Of a stretch of 64,000 nt of DNA, positions 36,270-50,000 are shown in pieces. The translations under genes and the position numbers were made by a program. Source of the DNA: Syngnathus acus. Lineage: Eukaryota; Chordata; Actinopteri; Syngnathiformes; Syngnathidae. The notes beneath the pieces are model-generated. The model ran no database searches. It was not told the DNA's origin and saw only the letters and a list, made by a program, of their open reading frames with translations. Each line of letters starts with the position of its first letter. Position 1 is the first letter of the stretch. The DNA is taken from positions 7,581,842 through 7,645,841 of the forward strand of contig NC_051090.1 of NCBI RefSeq assembly GCF_901709675.1, given 5' to 3'.

Positions 36270-36658
36270 TACCGTATTTTCCGCACTATAAGGCGCACTT
36301 AAAAACCTCCAATTTTCTCAAAAGCCGACAGTGCGCCTTATAATCCGGTGCGCTTTATGGACCAATATGGATTCGTGGATGAGGACTAATTTATTAAAGT
36401 AAGCTTTACGTGTTTATTTTGTGTGTTGTGTGATATTAACGTTTGAGCAACGTTGAGTTATTGATATATTGTTCTTGTTTTCACTATTTCGAGTGTTACT
36501 CTATTGTGATTGCATTAACGTTCGAGCAACGTTGAGTTATTTATTCTATGCGCCTTATAATCCGGTGCGCCTTATATATGGACAACGTTTTAAAATGGGC
36601 CATTCATTGAAGGTGCGCCTTATAGTCCGGTGCGCTTTATAGTGCGGAAAATACGGTA
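36270..36658 (+). mobile_element. MITE copy 2, full-length form of the same family
   Basis: Same termini and TA flanks as the copy at 33.0 kb, length about 389 bp. The centre carries two copies of an AACGTT-GAGCAACGTTGAGTTAT unit and the sequence GGATTCGTGGATGAGGACTA. It is the mirror of the copy at 42.1 kb, being nearly its reverse complement. Confidence 0.85.
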
Positions 36659-37456
36659 CTACAACCACTTCTTCTTGGGTTTTTACCAATCAGAAGCAAT
36701 TTTAATAACATTACTTGAATGGAATCTATGGCAGATCTCTCGAGAGACGTGACATAAATTTGCTGAACAACTTGTATGATGCATGTTCAACTAAATACTA
36801 CGAACTGTTGGATGGGATGCATTTTGGTTTACCAGACAGTGTATTTTCAAGCTTTTTGCTGACTCGGCTATACAGGCATTTTAAGTTTATCCACACAGTA
36901 TACGGCTGAGGCAGTGCATTCACGAGACTTCTCTCATATTGCCTGCTGACGCCAACAGAAACACAATCATTCTGAATGCCACTGTGGGCAATGCTTGTAT
37001 ATTTTTTGCACATTTCAGCTCCCATCCCAAATAAAGGCTCAATGCGTGATAGTTTGATCATCTTTCTGGCATATGTGTGCTTGAGACGGACGGAAAAGAC
37101 AAGGCTGCCGGGAAGAAGACATATGACACTTTAGTGGAATGAAGGTTTTGTCTTTTGTCTGCCTAATACAGAAGCTGAAAGAAACCCATGGGGAACAGAT
37201 GCAACATCCAAACAGGAAGACCTAAGGTGAAATTTGAACTCTAAACCCCAGAACTGTGGAGCAGACATGCCACCCATTATTTACAGTGCTACCCAAAGCG
37301 TCAACGATTTTTATTGAATCCAATTAAGACTTGCTCAATACGTTACTGGACATCTAACGGGCAGTTTGACTCGAGCAAATTCTTTGCCACCAACTTTGCT
37401 GCCACATAGAGTTAGGGAAACTGGCTTAAGTGACAGTTTGAGCTACCCTGCTGCCC

Positions 37457-37601
37457 GTTGCTAGGCAACCAACCCCGCCTTCCTGATGGAGCTTCGTGGA
37501 AAGCCGGTGTCTTATCTCAGCAGTCTTGCCACCTCAAAAGGAGTGGAGTGCTACTCTGCTCTCACGAGGAAGAAGAACTGGTATCTCTTACAGCATATAA
37601 A
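37457..37601 (+). promoter_or_regulatory. Orphan RFX X-box with downstream TATA-like box
   Basis: GTTGCTAGGCAAC (37457-37469) is a canonical palindromic X-box bound by RFX factors. A TATAAA lies at 37596-37601, about 130 bp further. No coding gene follows within several kb. Whether this is a distal enhancer, an unannotated noncoding promoter or chance cannot be told from sequence. Confidence 0.35.
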
Positions 37602-38190
37602 GGCTCAGGCAAAGGAAGTTGACTTTTTTTTAGCATAGTAAAGCCACTAGTTTTCCAGTCAGTCGGCTTAGACTTGATTTGACAAGCGTGACAAGAATGA
37701 TACATCAGTAGTTGTAATTGCTTCATCCTTTTGAATTGGAATTAAATAATTTTATTGTCTTGTATGCACGCTTCCTGTGTTTTAATAGAGCATCCGTGCT
37801 TCAAAGCACTTTTCATTTGTTGTGACAACGCGTCAGCATCATTGGATACACTGTTAATGAGAAACGTCATCCTAAATTAGCATGTCAACAAATTTCTAAT
37901 TGAGAGCACTTCTATTTTGCAGCTAGCAAACATTTTTAGACACTAGCTCGGTGGGTTTTGACATGTTTCTCTGCAGATCTGCCGTCATGTCTCCCTGTGA
38001 CGCAGAATGATTAAAGTCGCAGCAAAGCAATACTACTGCAGCAGCTCACACATAGTGTGACACAGATTTCTACTGATAACACTATTCTTGATTCATGTCA
38101 TAACTTGGCATGAAAACCATATTAAACTTTACACTTTTACAGCAATGAGTTGTTCGTTGTTTCCAGACAGATTGAATAGCCTTGGAACGA

Positions 38191-38207
38191 CCCCCCCCCC
38201 CCCCCCC
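38191..38207. repeat. Homopolymer (C)17
   Basis: Seventeen cytosines in a row, followed by TAAAAAAAG-like sequence. Such runs are slippage-prone and also sequencing-error prone. Confidence 0.9.
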
Positions 38208-40012
38208 TAAAAAAAGAGGCGGCACAAATCAGTACAGTTAACATGTATACACTGACATTTTAGTGTAAAAACACAACGTTGATAAATCACATATTTTTGC
38301 TGTCTGACAATGAGAGATTTGCAGATACCCGATCGATCCATTATCCTGGTCAGTATGAACCTTCCTGCTATAAAAGACACTGATGCAAAGCACTCAACCA
38401 CATGTCCTTCACATAGCTGAAAATGAACAAAAGCCTCCTGAATTTTTTTGAATCAACACATTGCACACAATATTTACTTAGTTTTTTGTACATGATGTTC
38501 GAATAAAATCACATATTTAATAAACTTAGGCTTTACACTTACTGAAATTGTCTCTATGGGCCTAAAGACTGAACAGATGAAGCTTTTTAAAAGGAGTCTA
38601 TGGACAGTCTGCTGGGAATAGTGAGAGGGAAGAAGAGCTTTGACTTTACTCCCTTAATACACATTAAATGTATACCAAACTGCTGTTAAAGTTTGATAGC
38701 CTCGATAATGAAATTGAACCTATCCAGTAAAGAATGAGCTACAGCAGTTTTATGCATTTCACAACCCAATTAAGGAATTAACTTCAAAGAGTGCGACTTT
38801 GATCGAAACCATCTATTTTCCATACTGCGTGTCCTCATTCGGGTCACGAGTGAGCTAGAACATATCGTCAGTCTAACTTTGAGAGAGAGAAGTACAGGAA
38901 AGCAAGGAAAGGATGAGCTGCAATTATTTTCCAAAGTAGAACTAAAAGGAAAACAAGTTCTGTTCCAAATGTCACACGTCAGTCTGAGGACAGACAATTA
39001 CTACTTTCCTCATTGTCTAGGCCTGTTAGTCAAAGTAATGTGTTCACATGTGTACTGTAGCATAAAAGGTGCACACAATATGTTACAACCTGTGCTAGCA
39101 GATTCTCAAACTGTGGCCATACTGACGCCACCTGGAATTTAAAGTCATTAATGCAAAAATAAGTGAGCAAATTCAGCTAGTATATTTCCAAGCAAAATAT
39201 GTGCACAAGACGCAAGCCCCCTTGCACTCTACGAACATGGCGGACATGATCCAATGAATTCGGTTCATCTGTACGTACATTGCCTATTGGATGCAATCCT
39301 GGAAAATTCCCATGCCCAGAACATGTAATTATTATTGAAACATATGTTTCTCAGTCACATATGTAACACTGCATAAAACAGTTCAAAGGCTAGCCCTCAA
39401 GCTGTGGAAGCTCAATGAGCAGCATGTCTCAGACAGTCCGTCTAATAAGTGCCGCATTGAGGTTTTTTTTCTTTAAAGAGCTTGTCTTTGTGGCTGCTGA
39501 GGTAAAGTAAGGCAGGAGGAATTATGAATAGATTAGATAGATTGCATGCATGTGTTGGGGCTTTGAAAATATTTTGTTCAATTTAATTTTCCCTCTAATG
39601 GTAAAATATTAAACTCCTTTGTGTAAAAGTACTTCCACATGAATTTAAAAAGTGTTTTCTTGAAGAGATGACCTATTTGTAGAGGCTGTTTGATAAAGTC
39701 AGACTTCACAATATCTGAAAAATATTAATTCATGAGGCAGTAAAAAGATAAAAAGCTTAAGCCAAAAGAGGAATCCCATTTAGGTCTCGTTGGTTGCTTT
39801 GAAAAGATGCACATTTAAAGCAAGGAGCAGCTTGTGTTGTCTTCACCTTTGCACTATCTCAAGGGATAGCAAAGTTGAGGTCAAATAAATCATTTGACCG
39901 CTTCTTTTTAAACCATGCAAAATTCACATCTCCTCAAAATCTATTTATTTCGATTAGATTCATCATGTCTTCAAAATGATATGTGCAGATTATTTGTAGT
40001 TGTAGTTGTAGT

Positions 40013-40413
40013 TACCTGCTGCTGCAGTCTTCCTCAGAGACGTCATCCGACGTGCTGCCGACGTTTCATTTATCAACTGGCCGGTATTTGGCGAAGCAAT
40101 CCCAGGTGTGCGATCGGGTGTACGCCCCTTCATCCCTGTTGATTGTCGTGCTTATTTCGCTTCCTGATCTCCTCGGCGGACTTTGACAGGTCCGCCGAGC
40201 CGGTCAAGTTAAGTTTATTTGGATAGCCCGAAATCACGAGAAAGTCTCAAAGGGCTGTACATGTACACATTTTTTTTTTCAATTTTTCTCAAACATACCC
40301 CGATCTTAAACTCCCGGGAGTGCAAGGAAAAACTCAAAAAACCCTTCTAGGGGAAAAATGAGAAATGGATAAATGACACGTCGGCAGCACGTCGGATGAC
40401 GTCGCAACAGGTA
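40013..40413. mobile_element. Inverted-repeat element with nested repeat and GC hairpin
   Basis: The left arm contains GACGTCATCCGACGTGCTGC and continues CGACGT-TTCATTTATC; the right arm contains the reverse complement, ending GACGTCGCAACAGGTA. Outer ends are TACCTGCTGC and GCAACAGGTA. The left arm has about 16 extra bases near its end. The inside holds a perfect 10-bp GC stem (40172-40181 with 40190-40199) and a stretch (about 40206-40370) resembling a common fish repeat (AAGTTTATTTGGATAGCCC, TCTCAAAGGGCTGTAC, GCAAGGAAAAACTC). Confidence 0.7.
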
Positions 40414-42065
40414 CTTTTTTTTTTTTTATTGTCTGAACAAAAGAATATGCACATATCTTCAAAATCTATGTTCCATAATTATAGTTCTTGTCTCCACCAT
40501 CCCTTTCTTCTTTACAAATATATATTACCGACCAATCCATGGAGGCTAATTTTAAGGACCTTCTGGCTTTGATGTGATTCCCCCCCATTTATGACGCAAC
40601 ATGCGCAACCCTTAAAATGTGAACCAATTTCATACAGGGAATATCTTGGAGGGGGGCAGAAAAAATGTGATTATTTCAGCCCACTTTGGAGTTCCACTGT
40701 GAGGCATCGAGTACTGCTTGTGGGCCAAATAGAATATGAGAAGGGAAAAAAAACTGAGAGGGAAGTCGGCAGTGATTTATAATATAATTCAAGATATATT
40801 GATTTGAAGGATTACACAGTTGATAATGAAATATTGTCATATGAATTAAATTCATTTATGTTTGGGAATAGTTTTTTTTATATAACTATAGTACATGATG
40901 TTGTTGGAGTGCAACTATACCCACAAGTGCATTTGGACCATTCTGACATAAATAAAATGTATTTTCTCTTTTTGCCATTTAAAGTCCACTTGCATTGGTG
41001 TCAAGCAGTACAGTGTTGAGCATTATCTGAAAGCCCTTCACTGGATTTGGAGTGGAAAAATACTGCTGAGTATTTTGTGGCCTTCTGTGCTCTTGTCTTA
41101 GTTTTTAAGCACTGGACAAAAACAAGTCAATGTAATGAAACCTATCAGTGTCATCTCATCATTGTCAAGTACAGCACATAAATATGAACTAGCATGGATA
41201 TTATTGCTAGCACAACACGAGTGTGTCCCACCTGGTTCACGTTTATCGCAGATCCTAAAAGTAGGAGAGTCGAAGGTCACCGTGGTACTGTGCTTCGATT
41301 CTCCCTATTACAAGCCAGTGTACTATCTGAACGATTTTTGGAGCTGTTATTTTAAGGTCAAATTATTACACACTGTTGCCCAAGGCCTCACTATAAAAAG
41401 TTTACTCTGCTGGTCATTACTTGCATGACCTTGATTCTGGAGAGATTTGCAGCTACCCAACCTCCTCGCCGCAAAGGGAAGAGAAAATCAGCTTATACCA
41501 TGTAGTGTGCAGTACATGTCATGCCCTTCAATGGCTTTCATCCGTGTTTGGTATTTATGAGGATATTGCTCAATTATTGCAATCATCTTCCATTTTAAAT
41601 GTGACAATTGCTGAAGGGCTCGAACAGTTCCCTGCATCCCTTCCAAAGCCTCCAACTGTTCTTTCCATCTGCCGTGTCATGGTCCTGTTCACCAACCCAC
41701 AGGAGGAATATATAAATACCGGGAGTGGCACAGAGCACCACATACAAAGGTTAGGTGTTGAAGATGGTGAGGTTAAAATGGCTTGACAAGAGCTTTGAGG
41801 ACCACCTGTGTCTGAGTTCAGGTTTTTGATATGAAGCAAATGACGACAAAGCATCTGCTGTGGTCGGATACTGAAAAGCTACAATATGACCTAGTTACAG
41901 TCAGAAGCCTAAAATCAATTTGGTATAGTATCCATTCCGCAAAATGGCACAGATTTTTTTATCTTTTCTCATTACCGTGCTGACTGTGGCTGGCATGTAA
42001 GCAGTTATCAGGTTCTATCAGAACTGCCCCAGAGACAACTAGCATGGCAATTGCTGTAGTATGCT

Positions 42066-42441
42066 TACCGTATTTCCCGCACTATAAGGTGCACCTTCAA
42101 TGAATGGCCCATTTTAAAACTATGTTCGTATATAAGGCGCACTGGATTATAAGGCGCATAGAATAAACAACTCAACGTTGCTCAAACGTTAATGCAGTCA
42201 CAATATAGTAACACTCGAAATAGTGAAAACAATAACAATATATCAATAACTCAACGTTGCTCAAATGTTAATATCGCACAACACACAAAATAAACACGTA
42301 AAGCTTACTTTAATAAATTAGTCCTCATCCACGAATCCATATTGGTCCATAAATAAGGCGCACTGGATTATAAAGCGCACTGTCGGTTTATGAGAAAATT
42401 TGAGGTTTTTAGGTGCGCCTTATAGTGCGGAAAATACGGTA
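42066..42441 (-). mobile_element. MITE copy 3, same family, opposite orientation
   Basis: It starts TACCGTATTTCCCGCACTAT and ends CGGAAAATACGGTA. Read on the minus strand it matches the copy at 36.3 kb through the central AACGTTGAGCAACG repeats. Length about 376 bp, TA on both sides. Confidence 0.85.
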
Positions 42442-45400
42442 CATCAATATTCGCTGCAATATTCAATGTAAATATTCACATCATAGTCAGTGTTTTAGAC
42501 ATACAAACAAAACCATCCATGTATGTAAGCATAGCAGTACTTGCTGTATGTCTGACAGGGTTCTCTCAAGCAGAGGGTGCCCTGTTTCAGGGCAATGTCC
42601 TCTTACCTCTTCAGGCTTGTCAGTCACACATCTTTTTTTTCCTTAGTGTGCCCTGCTACACCATTTTTCTCCGGTTTTACAAGGCTTTTCTCCAGTCTTT
42701 CTCCAGTGAGGATGTCGCCATCCGTTCAAGTCAAGTGCACCCCGTACTGACCTGGATTGAGAGCAGAGCGCCCGGCAATGTTACCAAAGTAGAATGAATT
42801 CAGCACAGCAAAGCCTTGTCATGCTCCATAGCCACACAAAATTCTCACAGGAGCACAATCACAACTTTGCCGACCATTAGGTTTTCCTCTACAGTGATAG
42901 GAAGACGTGGCATTAAATACGTTAAATGTATGACTTCTGAAAGGATTTTGCCAAAGGGGATTTATTGGGATTGGTAATTGCTGCATAGCTGGGGCGTGCA
43001 GAAAGCTTAGGATGGGCAGGCGCACAAATTTAAAAGGGGGCATGTGGCAGAAGAGCTAGAAATATAACATAAAAGTACCGTTCAAAACAGGCAATTTAGT
43101 GTTTTCCATGAAAACTAACTAATTGCACAAGGGTTTTCAAGGGTCTTCAACGGTTTCCAGATCATCCATTAGTCTTCTAACACAATTAGCAAACACAATG
43201 GACCATTAGAACACCGGAGGCATGGTTGCTGGAAATGGGCCTTTATGCACCTATGTTGATTCATTAAACATGTATTAAACACCAGACATTTGCAGCTGGA
43301 ATAATCATTTACCACATTAATAGTGAATATAGTCTATTCCTGATTAGTTTAATATTAACGTCATTGAAAAAAATAGCGATTTTATTTTAAAAATAAGGAG
43401 ATTTCTAAGTGACCCCAGATTTTTGATCGGTAGTGTACTAGACAATATAACTCATTGTATAGTACTTTTTAAACAGCTGAAATGATGTTTTTGAGAGCAG
43501 TATCCCTGCTGCTTATGCCAGAGGATTTGTGTACGGGAGCCCCTGACTTGACATACCGTGCATACAAAATGTTCTTTTGGGAAATACTAGTTTGTGGCTG
43601 CAAATAAGATATGGATGAAATACACATTTGTGACCTCAAAATACAGTAGCTATGACTCACTACGAGACGGTTGGGTAAACAAATTAAGAGTTCCCAGGAA
43701 ACGATGAGGTCAATGCTGCTACTTGAGAAATGGTAAACTCAAGCAGAAAGGAGATGTTTGCAGTATATTAAAATTTTACCCTCTGGGCAAGTTTCTTGGG
43801 AAAAAAACACATTTAACTATAAATAGTAATTAGGTATACTGAAATCTTTGTGAAACTGCCAACTATTGATTGCATACTCATACTAATTGGTGTGGCAGCA
43901 TTGTTGGAAAGTCATTAGGTGTGAGTGTCCTGAGGTGATTTGGATGAGTGTCTGAGCTACAAAAAATGTTGGCGTGCATTCTGCTAGAGAATCGAATGTT
44001 TGGCCAACGGCTTCAGCCCACACCATCCAGTGGATAAATACATAAACACAGTAATATGACCTTCCTTATTTTTCTAACAACCTCATTGCTATTTTGGGGA
44101 GATGCTTGTTCTGTTTGTCTTTTAGGCTGTATTTAATTTTTTTTTTTTCTGTGTTTGTCCCAATTTTAATGGCATTGTGACAAGGTGGCAGGGCTAATGC
44201 ATGGAATTCATCAGATGTGGTCATCAGACCTTGGATTTGAACCAATATCACACATTCACATCCAGTATAAATAAAGCCTTAGCTGATTTTCGTTTTCCTT
44301 ACGATTGAGGGTTAGAAATAACCTACTGAAGCACTGAAATGACAAACCAGGCTCCTTAAATATATTGTCTATTTCTTTACAGCATCAAAAGCTACACAGC
44401 CTACATGGCTAAATCCGACTTTACTTACATCGGCAGCTTGCATATGTTAATCAAACCTAATTAAAGACTGAACACTAACAGTGCTCTTAGTGCTTTTCTT
44501 GTCGCGCTGCATTGCTTAATGTGGACGTGCCTGATTAATCTATGAAAGAGTGTAAACTAATGTGGTTTTAAAAGCTTGCTGGCTGTGATCAACACCCAAG
44601 CCAGCCATACGCAGGCTCTAATTATGATAGTTCCGCTTGAGAATGGTTGAAATATTTTTAATGGATAGCCACACAGAACGGAACAAAGTTAAAATGGTGC
44701 TCATGATTTTTTTTCTGGAACACCATAATTAAGTCAGGCATGAATCACATGATATTTTAAAGATGAAAGATCAAATTCTTCCTGAGTTTTTCTCTTTTGG
44801 TGAAGTCTCCGAATGGGGCACTTTTGAGTTACCCTAACAACAGGTTGAAATAGACTTAAATATAGCCCAAGTCACACTCACTCTGCTGTTATACTGTGCA
44901 ACTTTGGCAAAAATTGAGGGAAAACAACCAGTGTAGATTTTATTCAAATAGACTACCGTCTATTATTTATTCTATACTGATGAATTGAGGGGCTCCATCA
45001 AGGCTATAGTGAATGGCAATTCCATTTCTTTTATAAACTAAAATAACCTTTAGTACAAACAGAGTGCGTTGTCGAGTGTATTTCACGCACCGCTCTATTT
45101 TGATTCATGCAACATTATATTCTGGGCAATACGTGCTATATTTTTGTTTCTACTTCCATTTTTCATCAGCTATTGCCATTTTGACAAAACACTTTTCCTT
45201 AGCTTAACCATTCAAATATTGTTCATAAGAGGAGCGGCACAACATTTCTCATTACGTTGCTTCAGCTCGACTACATCCCATAGTTGTTGTTTAAGATGAT
45301 GGATGCATCTGAATTACTATTCTCGAATCATCAATATGTAAATTGTGCAATCCAATGTCATGGAATAGAGGTTTCAGTATATTCATTCATTGGAGAACAA

Positions 45401-46923
45401 ACTGATACAGTTCAGATGGTTTGTGGAACCCAGTGCAGGGAAGCAGAGAGGTGAGGCACGACTACTCTCAAAAAGTCTTTAATTTCAAAAAGTAAGAAAA
45501 CGTGGCACTTTGGAATGACCAAAGGGTTCATGATTTGTCTCATCCATTTGGAGGCCACCCGAGCACCCATAAAATAAAGATATCCATATCCTGGATCTTT
45601 TATTAATGGTCAAAATTCAGTATTTTATTCACTAGGGCCATAATAACGACAGGCACGGTGATACTTATTCCCCGAACGGTTAATAATGGTTTTACAATGT
45701 TGATCTTTTGGCTGTGAAACACATTATTTCGATCTCCACCACGCTCAGCTCCTCCTAGTCGTATAATTCCAATGTTGAGCTTGTCAAGCTTGACACAGTT
45801 TGATTTACCGAGTGAACACCCTACAGCTCGCCGGGCTTTTGACCAGTGGCGAGCACATATTCCAACGGGATGCCGGGAGGACCCTCTGCTCTCTTTGGGT
45901 CACGCTCATAGCTCAGTGCTTTTGTTTCCCCCCTGCCATACAGCTAACCTCAGCAGCACTGCAAATATGACATTATCATATTATTTATGAGGGCTGGCCA
46001 TTGGAGGTGCTGCTCAAGCAGGAATATCAATTGAGTTCTGGTGCCGTCCCGCTTCAGGGCCTACCGCTTGGCCTGAGCACTTGCATCACGGTCTGAATGT
46101 CATCTTCTATTTGAAGCTTATTTATTCTCTATTTAAACACAGCCCAAAGATGCCCTGCAGGCAGCCTATTTTTTTGGGGCGGTAGCGTGGGATGGCAATG
46201 GCGAGAGAAAGATGCCAAAAGCCTTGCTTGTTGCTGACCCATGAGCCCAAATAATTTGAATCCTCCTTTCATTGGTTTGTGTTGTGTTCTTCCAATTTCA
46301 TTCCCATTAAAACATATGTACCAAGTTCCTAACGGAAGCATGCAAAAACGTGATCCAGTGATGAGAAGAAACACATTCATGTTTTCCGATGCTCACATAG
46401 ATCAGCATTTTTGGTGGATTCAATTTGAAGTTAGTGGAGGATGTACTCCTTTTTTTGTTCCCTTGCGATAAAGCAAAAGTCTGATCTACCATCTTAGCTT
46501 CGAGTCAAGCCAACAATCTGTTCATTGGCATGCAAAATAGACAACTTGCCAGTGTTTGGAGAGACAGATTTAGAATGTTAGCAGGAAAACACGATTTCTT
46601 CAAGGCAATCTAATCAACAGCAGGCACCCAAATCTCAAACCTTTACATATCCTGGTAAGAAAGGTGTTTGAAATAAATTTTTAAATATTTACACCAAAAT
46701 TGATGTCTCAAATGACATGATTTGTGTTTTAAAGAACACTGTTAGTCCTGTAACTACTCAAGCTGGTTATAGGAAAACCTTTGAATAAATGTTCAGTTTG
46801 TTTGTGTGTGCACACACAAGGAGTTTTGGAGCTTTGGATTTCAATATTGCCGTGATATACGGCAACAATGAATTATCATAAGCATGAAAATTCCGTCACA
46901 CATATGGTATTGACTTTGCAAGC

Positions 46924-47096
46924 TACCGTAATTTTCGGACTATAAGTCGCGGTTTTTTTTCATAGTTTGGGTGGGGGGCGACTTATACTCGGGAGCGATT
47001 TATATACATATATATGGGGTTTTTTCACTATTTTGGGCATTTTATGGCTGGTGCGACTTATACTCCGGTGCGACTTATAGTCCGAAAATTACGGTA
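46924..47096. mobile_element. Related short MITE, CCGTAATTTTCGGACTATAA type
   Basis: It begins TACCGTAATTTTCGGACTAT and ends ATAGTCCGAAAATTACGGTA, an almost perfect 20-bp inverted repeat flanked by TA. The inside has GCGACTTATACTC repeats in the positions where the longer family has GCGCCTTATA. About 173 bp. Confidence 0.85.
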
Positions 47097-50000
47097 GTTT
47101 GTTTTGCAGATGAAATTGCTAATTGCTTGCAGTGGTTAAGAAAATGCTGGTGTCACCCTGAGTGTACCAATGGTGCTACATTTAGCTACAAAAAATTTGA
47201 ATTGTAAGTTTTTGCTAAATAAACCTCATGTCCTTTTCTTTATCTTGACTTTAAATATTACTTTTGCACTTTGGAATTGTCTCTCTTGTGGATTGTTATA
47301 CAGAATGAACTAACTAATTTTGACACAGCACCTTTCCTTAACTAAACCGTCTGAATTTAATTTCTAATAAATCAGCTTTTCTCCCATTCTGCTGGTATTG
47401 TACTACTGATTCTTCTGCTTGAAATGCCTTCTGTTCATTTCTTTGCATGACAAAGACTGAAACATTTACCTAATCGGACAGTTGAAATAAAAGGGACACG
47501 TTTGTTTCATATTTCATCTTCTTTATTGTCTGAACGCATGAGCTTGGGTGAGCAATATATATTTTTGTGTGGGTTGTAAAGCTCCAAGATACGTCAATTG
47601 CAGCACTAAACGGAGTTAACAATGACAGAAGTGTAGGATGAAGGTAATGATTTCACAAATCTCCCCGTCACTCCTGTTCCTCAACCTAATCGTATCAAGC
47701 ACCTGGGCAGCGTGAACGCCTCCCATGACTGACAAATGTGTTGCAGAAACATGGCTGAAATTGCCTCATTCTCCTGAGATTTCTTTCTCTACTGTTCTCG
47801 CCCGGAAAAAAAAAACATACAGAGAAACGAAAAGGTTGCGGGGTGGCGAATGGTGTCAGGGGAACACACTGGCCTTGGCAGCATGACTCCTTTCATGCTT
47901 CATTCCTTCACTTTATCACCTCATTAGGAGAATGTGAAGGTTTGGAAGGAGACGCCTTGTCACCCTGAGACAGAGAGGGAGGAGTCGCATACTTCATCTT
48001 CTCCCTGACCGAAGACTCGCCTCTGTTGGTTGACTGGTTGGGCGCGTGTGAAAAATCATAGCGCTCGACAGGGAGTCAAGCTGCCATGTGAGCGCACATC
48101 CTCAGTCGAGACACTGAATGCACCGTTTCAGCTCAACAAGGTAGCAGATATGAGGAACAATGGAGATAAAGCAAAATCCACTTACCATTTTGGTATTTTG
48201 TCATTAAACATGACAAATGTCTCCCATGTCTAATGCAACCAAGGCTTTGTGAAACCTGCTATTATATTTCATACCCCCAAGACATCTATTCATTAACTGT
48301 GATTTATCACACCCCTTTATTTAATGTAGATTAATGCCGAATTTCTGTCTCATTCGATTTCCCGTGCACTTTACATTCATGGGTTTTACCTAAAATGATC
48401 AGATTCTAATAATCTAATTTAAAAAAAAAAAATGGCATTGGGTCTACTTTTGAAATACTTTTTCCTCATTTTGCATACAGTGCACCAACTTGCTAAAAGT
48501 TTGGTGAAAGCACTTTTTAAATGGAGATTAAGGCGCTCAATGACTTATTTAACTGTGCGACTGAGTAAAGTGAAAAAGTTTTTCATTCGACAGATGAGTA
48601 AAATATATAGTTCATTTTGTAAAAATTGCTATCAGTGAATAAGGAATATTGGGAATAAGTAAATGATTTTAAAAAAAGGCCCTTGAGCTTCAGGCTCTTT
48701 ATGGATATGTGAACCCATTCTGGCTAATTGATGAATATTTAACTGGTGACTCAAGTGTGTTGTTGCTGAAGTCACGCAATATAAAAGTTTTGCTGAAATT
48801 TAGAGAAGTATTTTGACAGAAAATATCAGTGAATTCCGAATTGAATGATTCAAGGGGCCTTCAAGGTTTGAAGTCCCGTCGTATAAACTTTATCAAGTAT
48901 ATGACGTTTTGTTTTTCCGAAATGTAACTGAACCAAAGAGCTCAAATGGTACATGAGTGTGTTTTGGTACCCATTTGTGCCTCGACTCCACAGTCTGCTG
49001 TCAAATCACAGCAGAATGGAAAAAATAGCAGCACTTTGGATCATACAGCGAGGATAAATTATACCTACTCGCGGGTTTACACGACACCGTCGGTCGGCGC
49101 TGGCCCAAATACATAACCTGTGATGAAAGCTTGGTGACTGCAGACCAGTAACAGCTGCAATTTTTCATTTTGCAGGCGAACTAAGTAAATTGTCGTCACA
49201 TGCGATATTAATCATAAGCATGAGCTGATTTGAAAAAGGTGAAAGGAGCAAAGCTTGTGTTCAGCGACTTGCACAGGATACAAATGGAGTGTTTGATTTC
49301 ACGTGTCAGCCTCTCTCACAGTCAGTAGAGTCAGCAGAGAAGCGTTCCACTTTTTAGGAGATCCATCATCTTGCCTTGACTTTTTCTTGATCTCCCCCAG
49401 CCTACCTTATCCCCAGTCATTTCTCTTCTCTATCATTACATTTATCCTTGGAACAACATTTGAAAATATAAAAACAGTATGTAGCACATATTTTGACCCA
49501 CGGTAGGTGACAAGAAATGTATAAAATAAAAATATATAAAAGTGAAGAGCACCACTGTGGGAGTTTGTAAAGTGCATTGCGGCTTGGGTAGTAACTTGGT
49601 TTGAGGTTAAATCTCTGGGCCCAGTTTAATTGGAAAAGGCCAAGCCACTGGAGGTCTAATTGTAAGGTCAGCAAAGGAGAGCCAAATAAAAGGCTTTTAA
49701 ATTTAGGGTTTTCATATATATATATTTTTTTAAATTTCATCCCCATCACTGCAATTAGGAGCAGAAGTTACAGTGCTGGTTTGATTTGAGACAGTTTTTG
49801 ATGAGCCATTTTGTTGTGCTGAGCAAACGTGCAGTGATTATTTTCCATAATTTATTCCTCAGAATGGAGAGAGTCCATACGTTTTACCTTTGCTTCCCCT
49901 GTTACTGACTGACACTGAAATTAAATTACCGTCAAATTAAATTAAAGACATATATATTTTGTCCTTATTTGAAATGGCATTTTTGTCACACATCTGGTTA

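Noticed and set aside
40172-40199. GC-rich perfect hairpin as a transcription terminator
   Set aside because: Eukaryotic context, no T tract after it, and it lies inside an inverted-repeat element.
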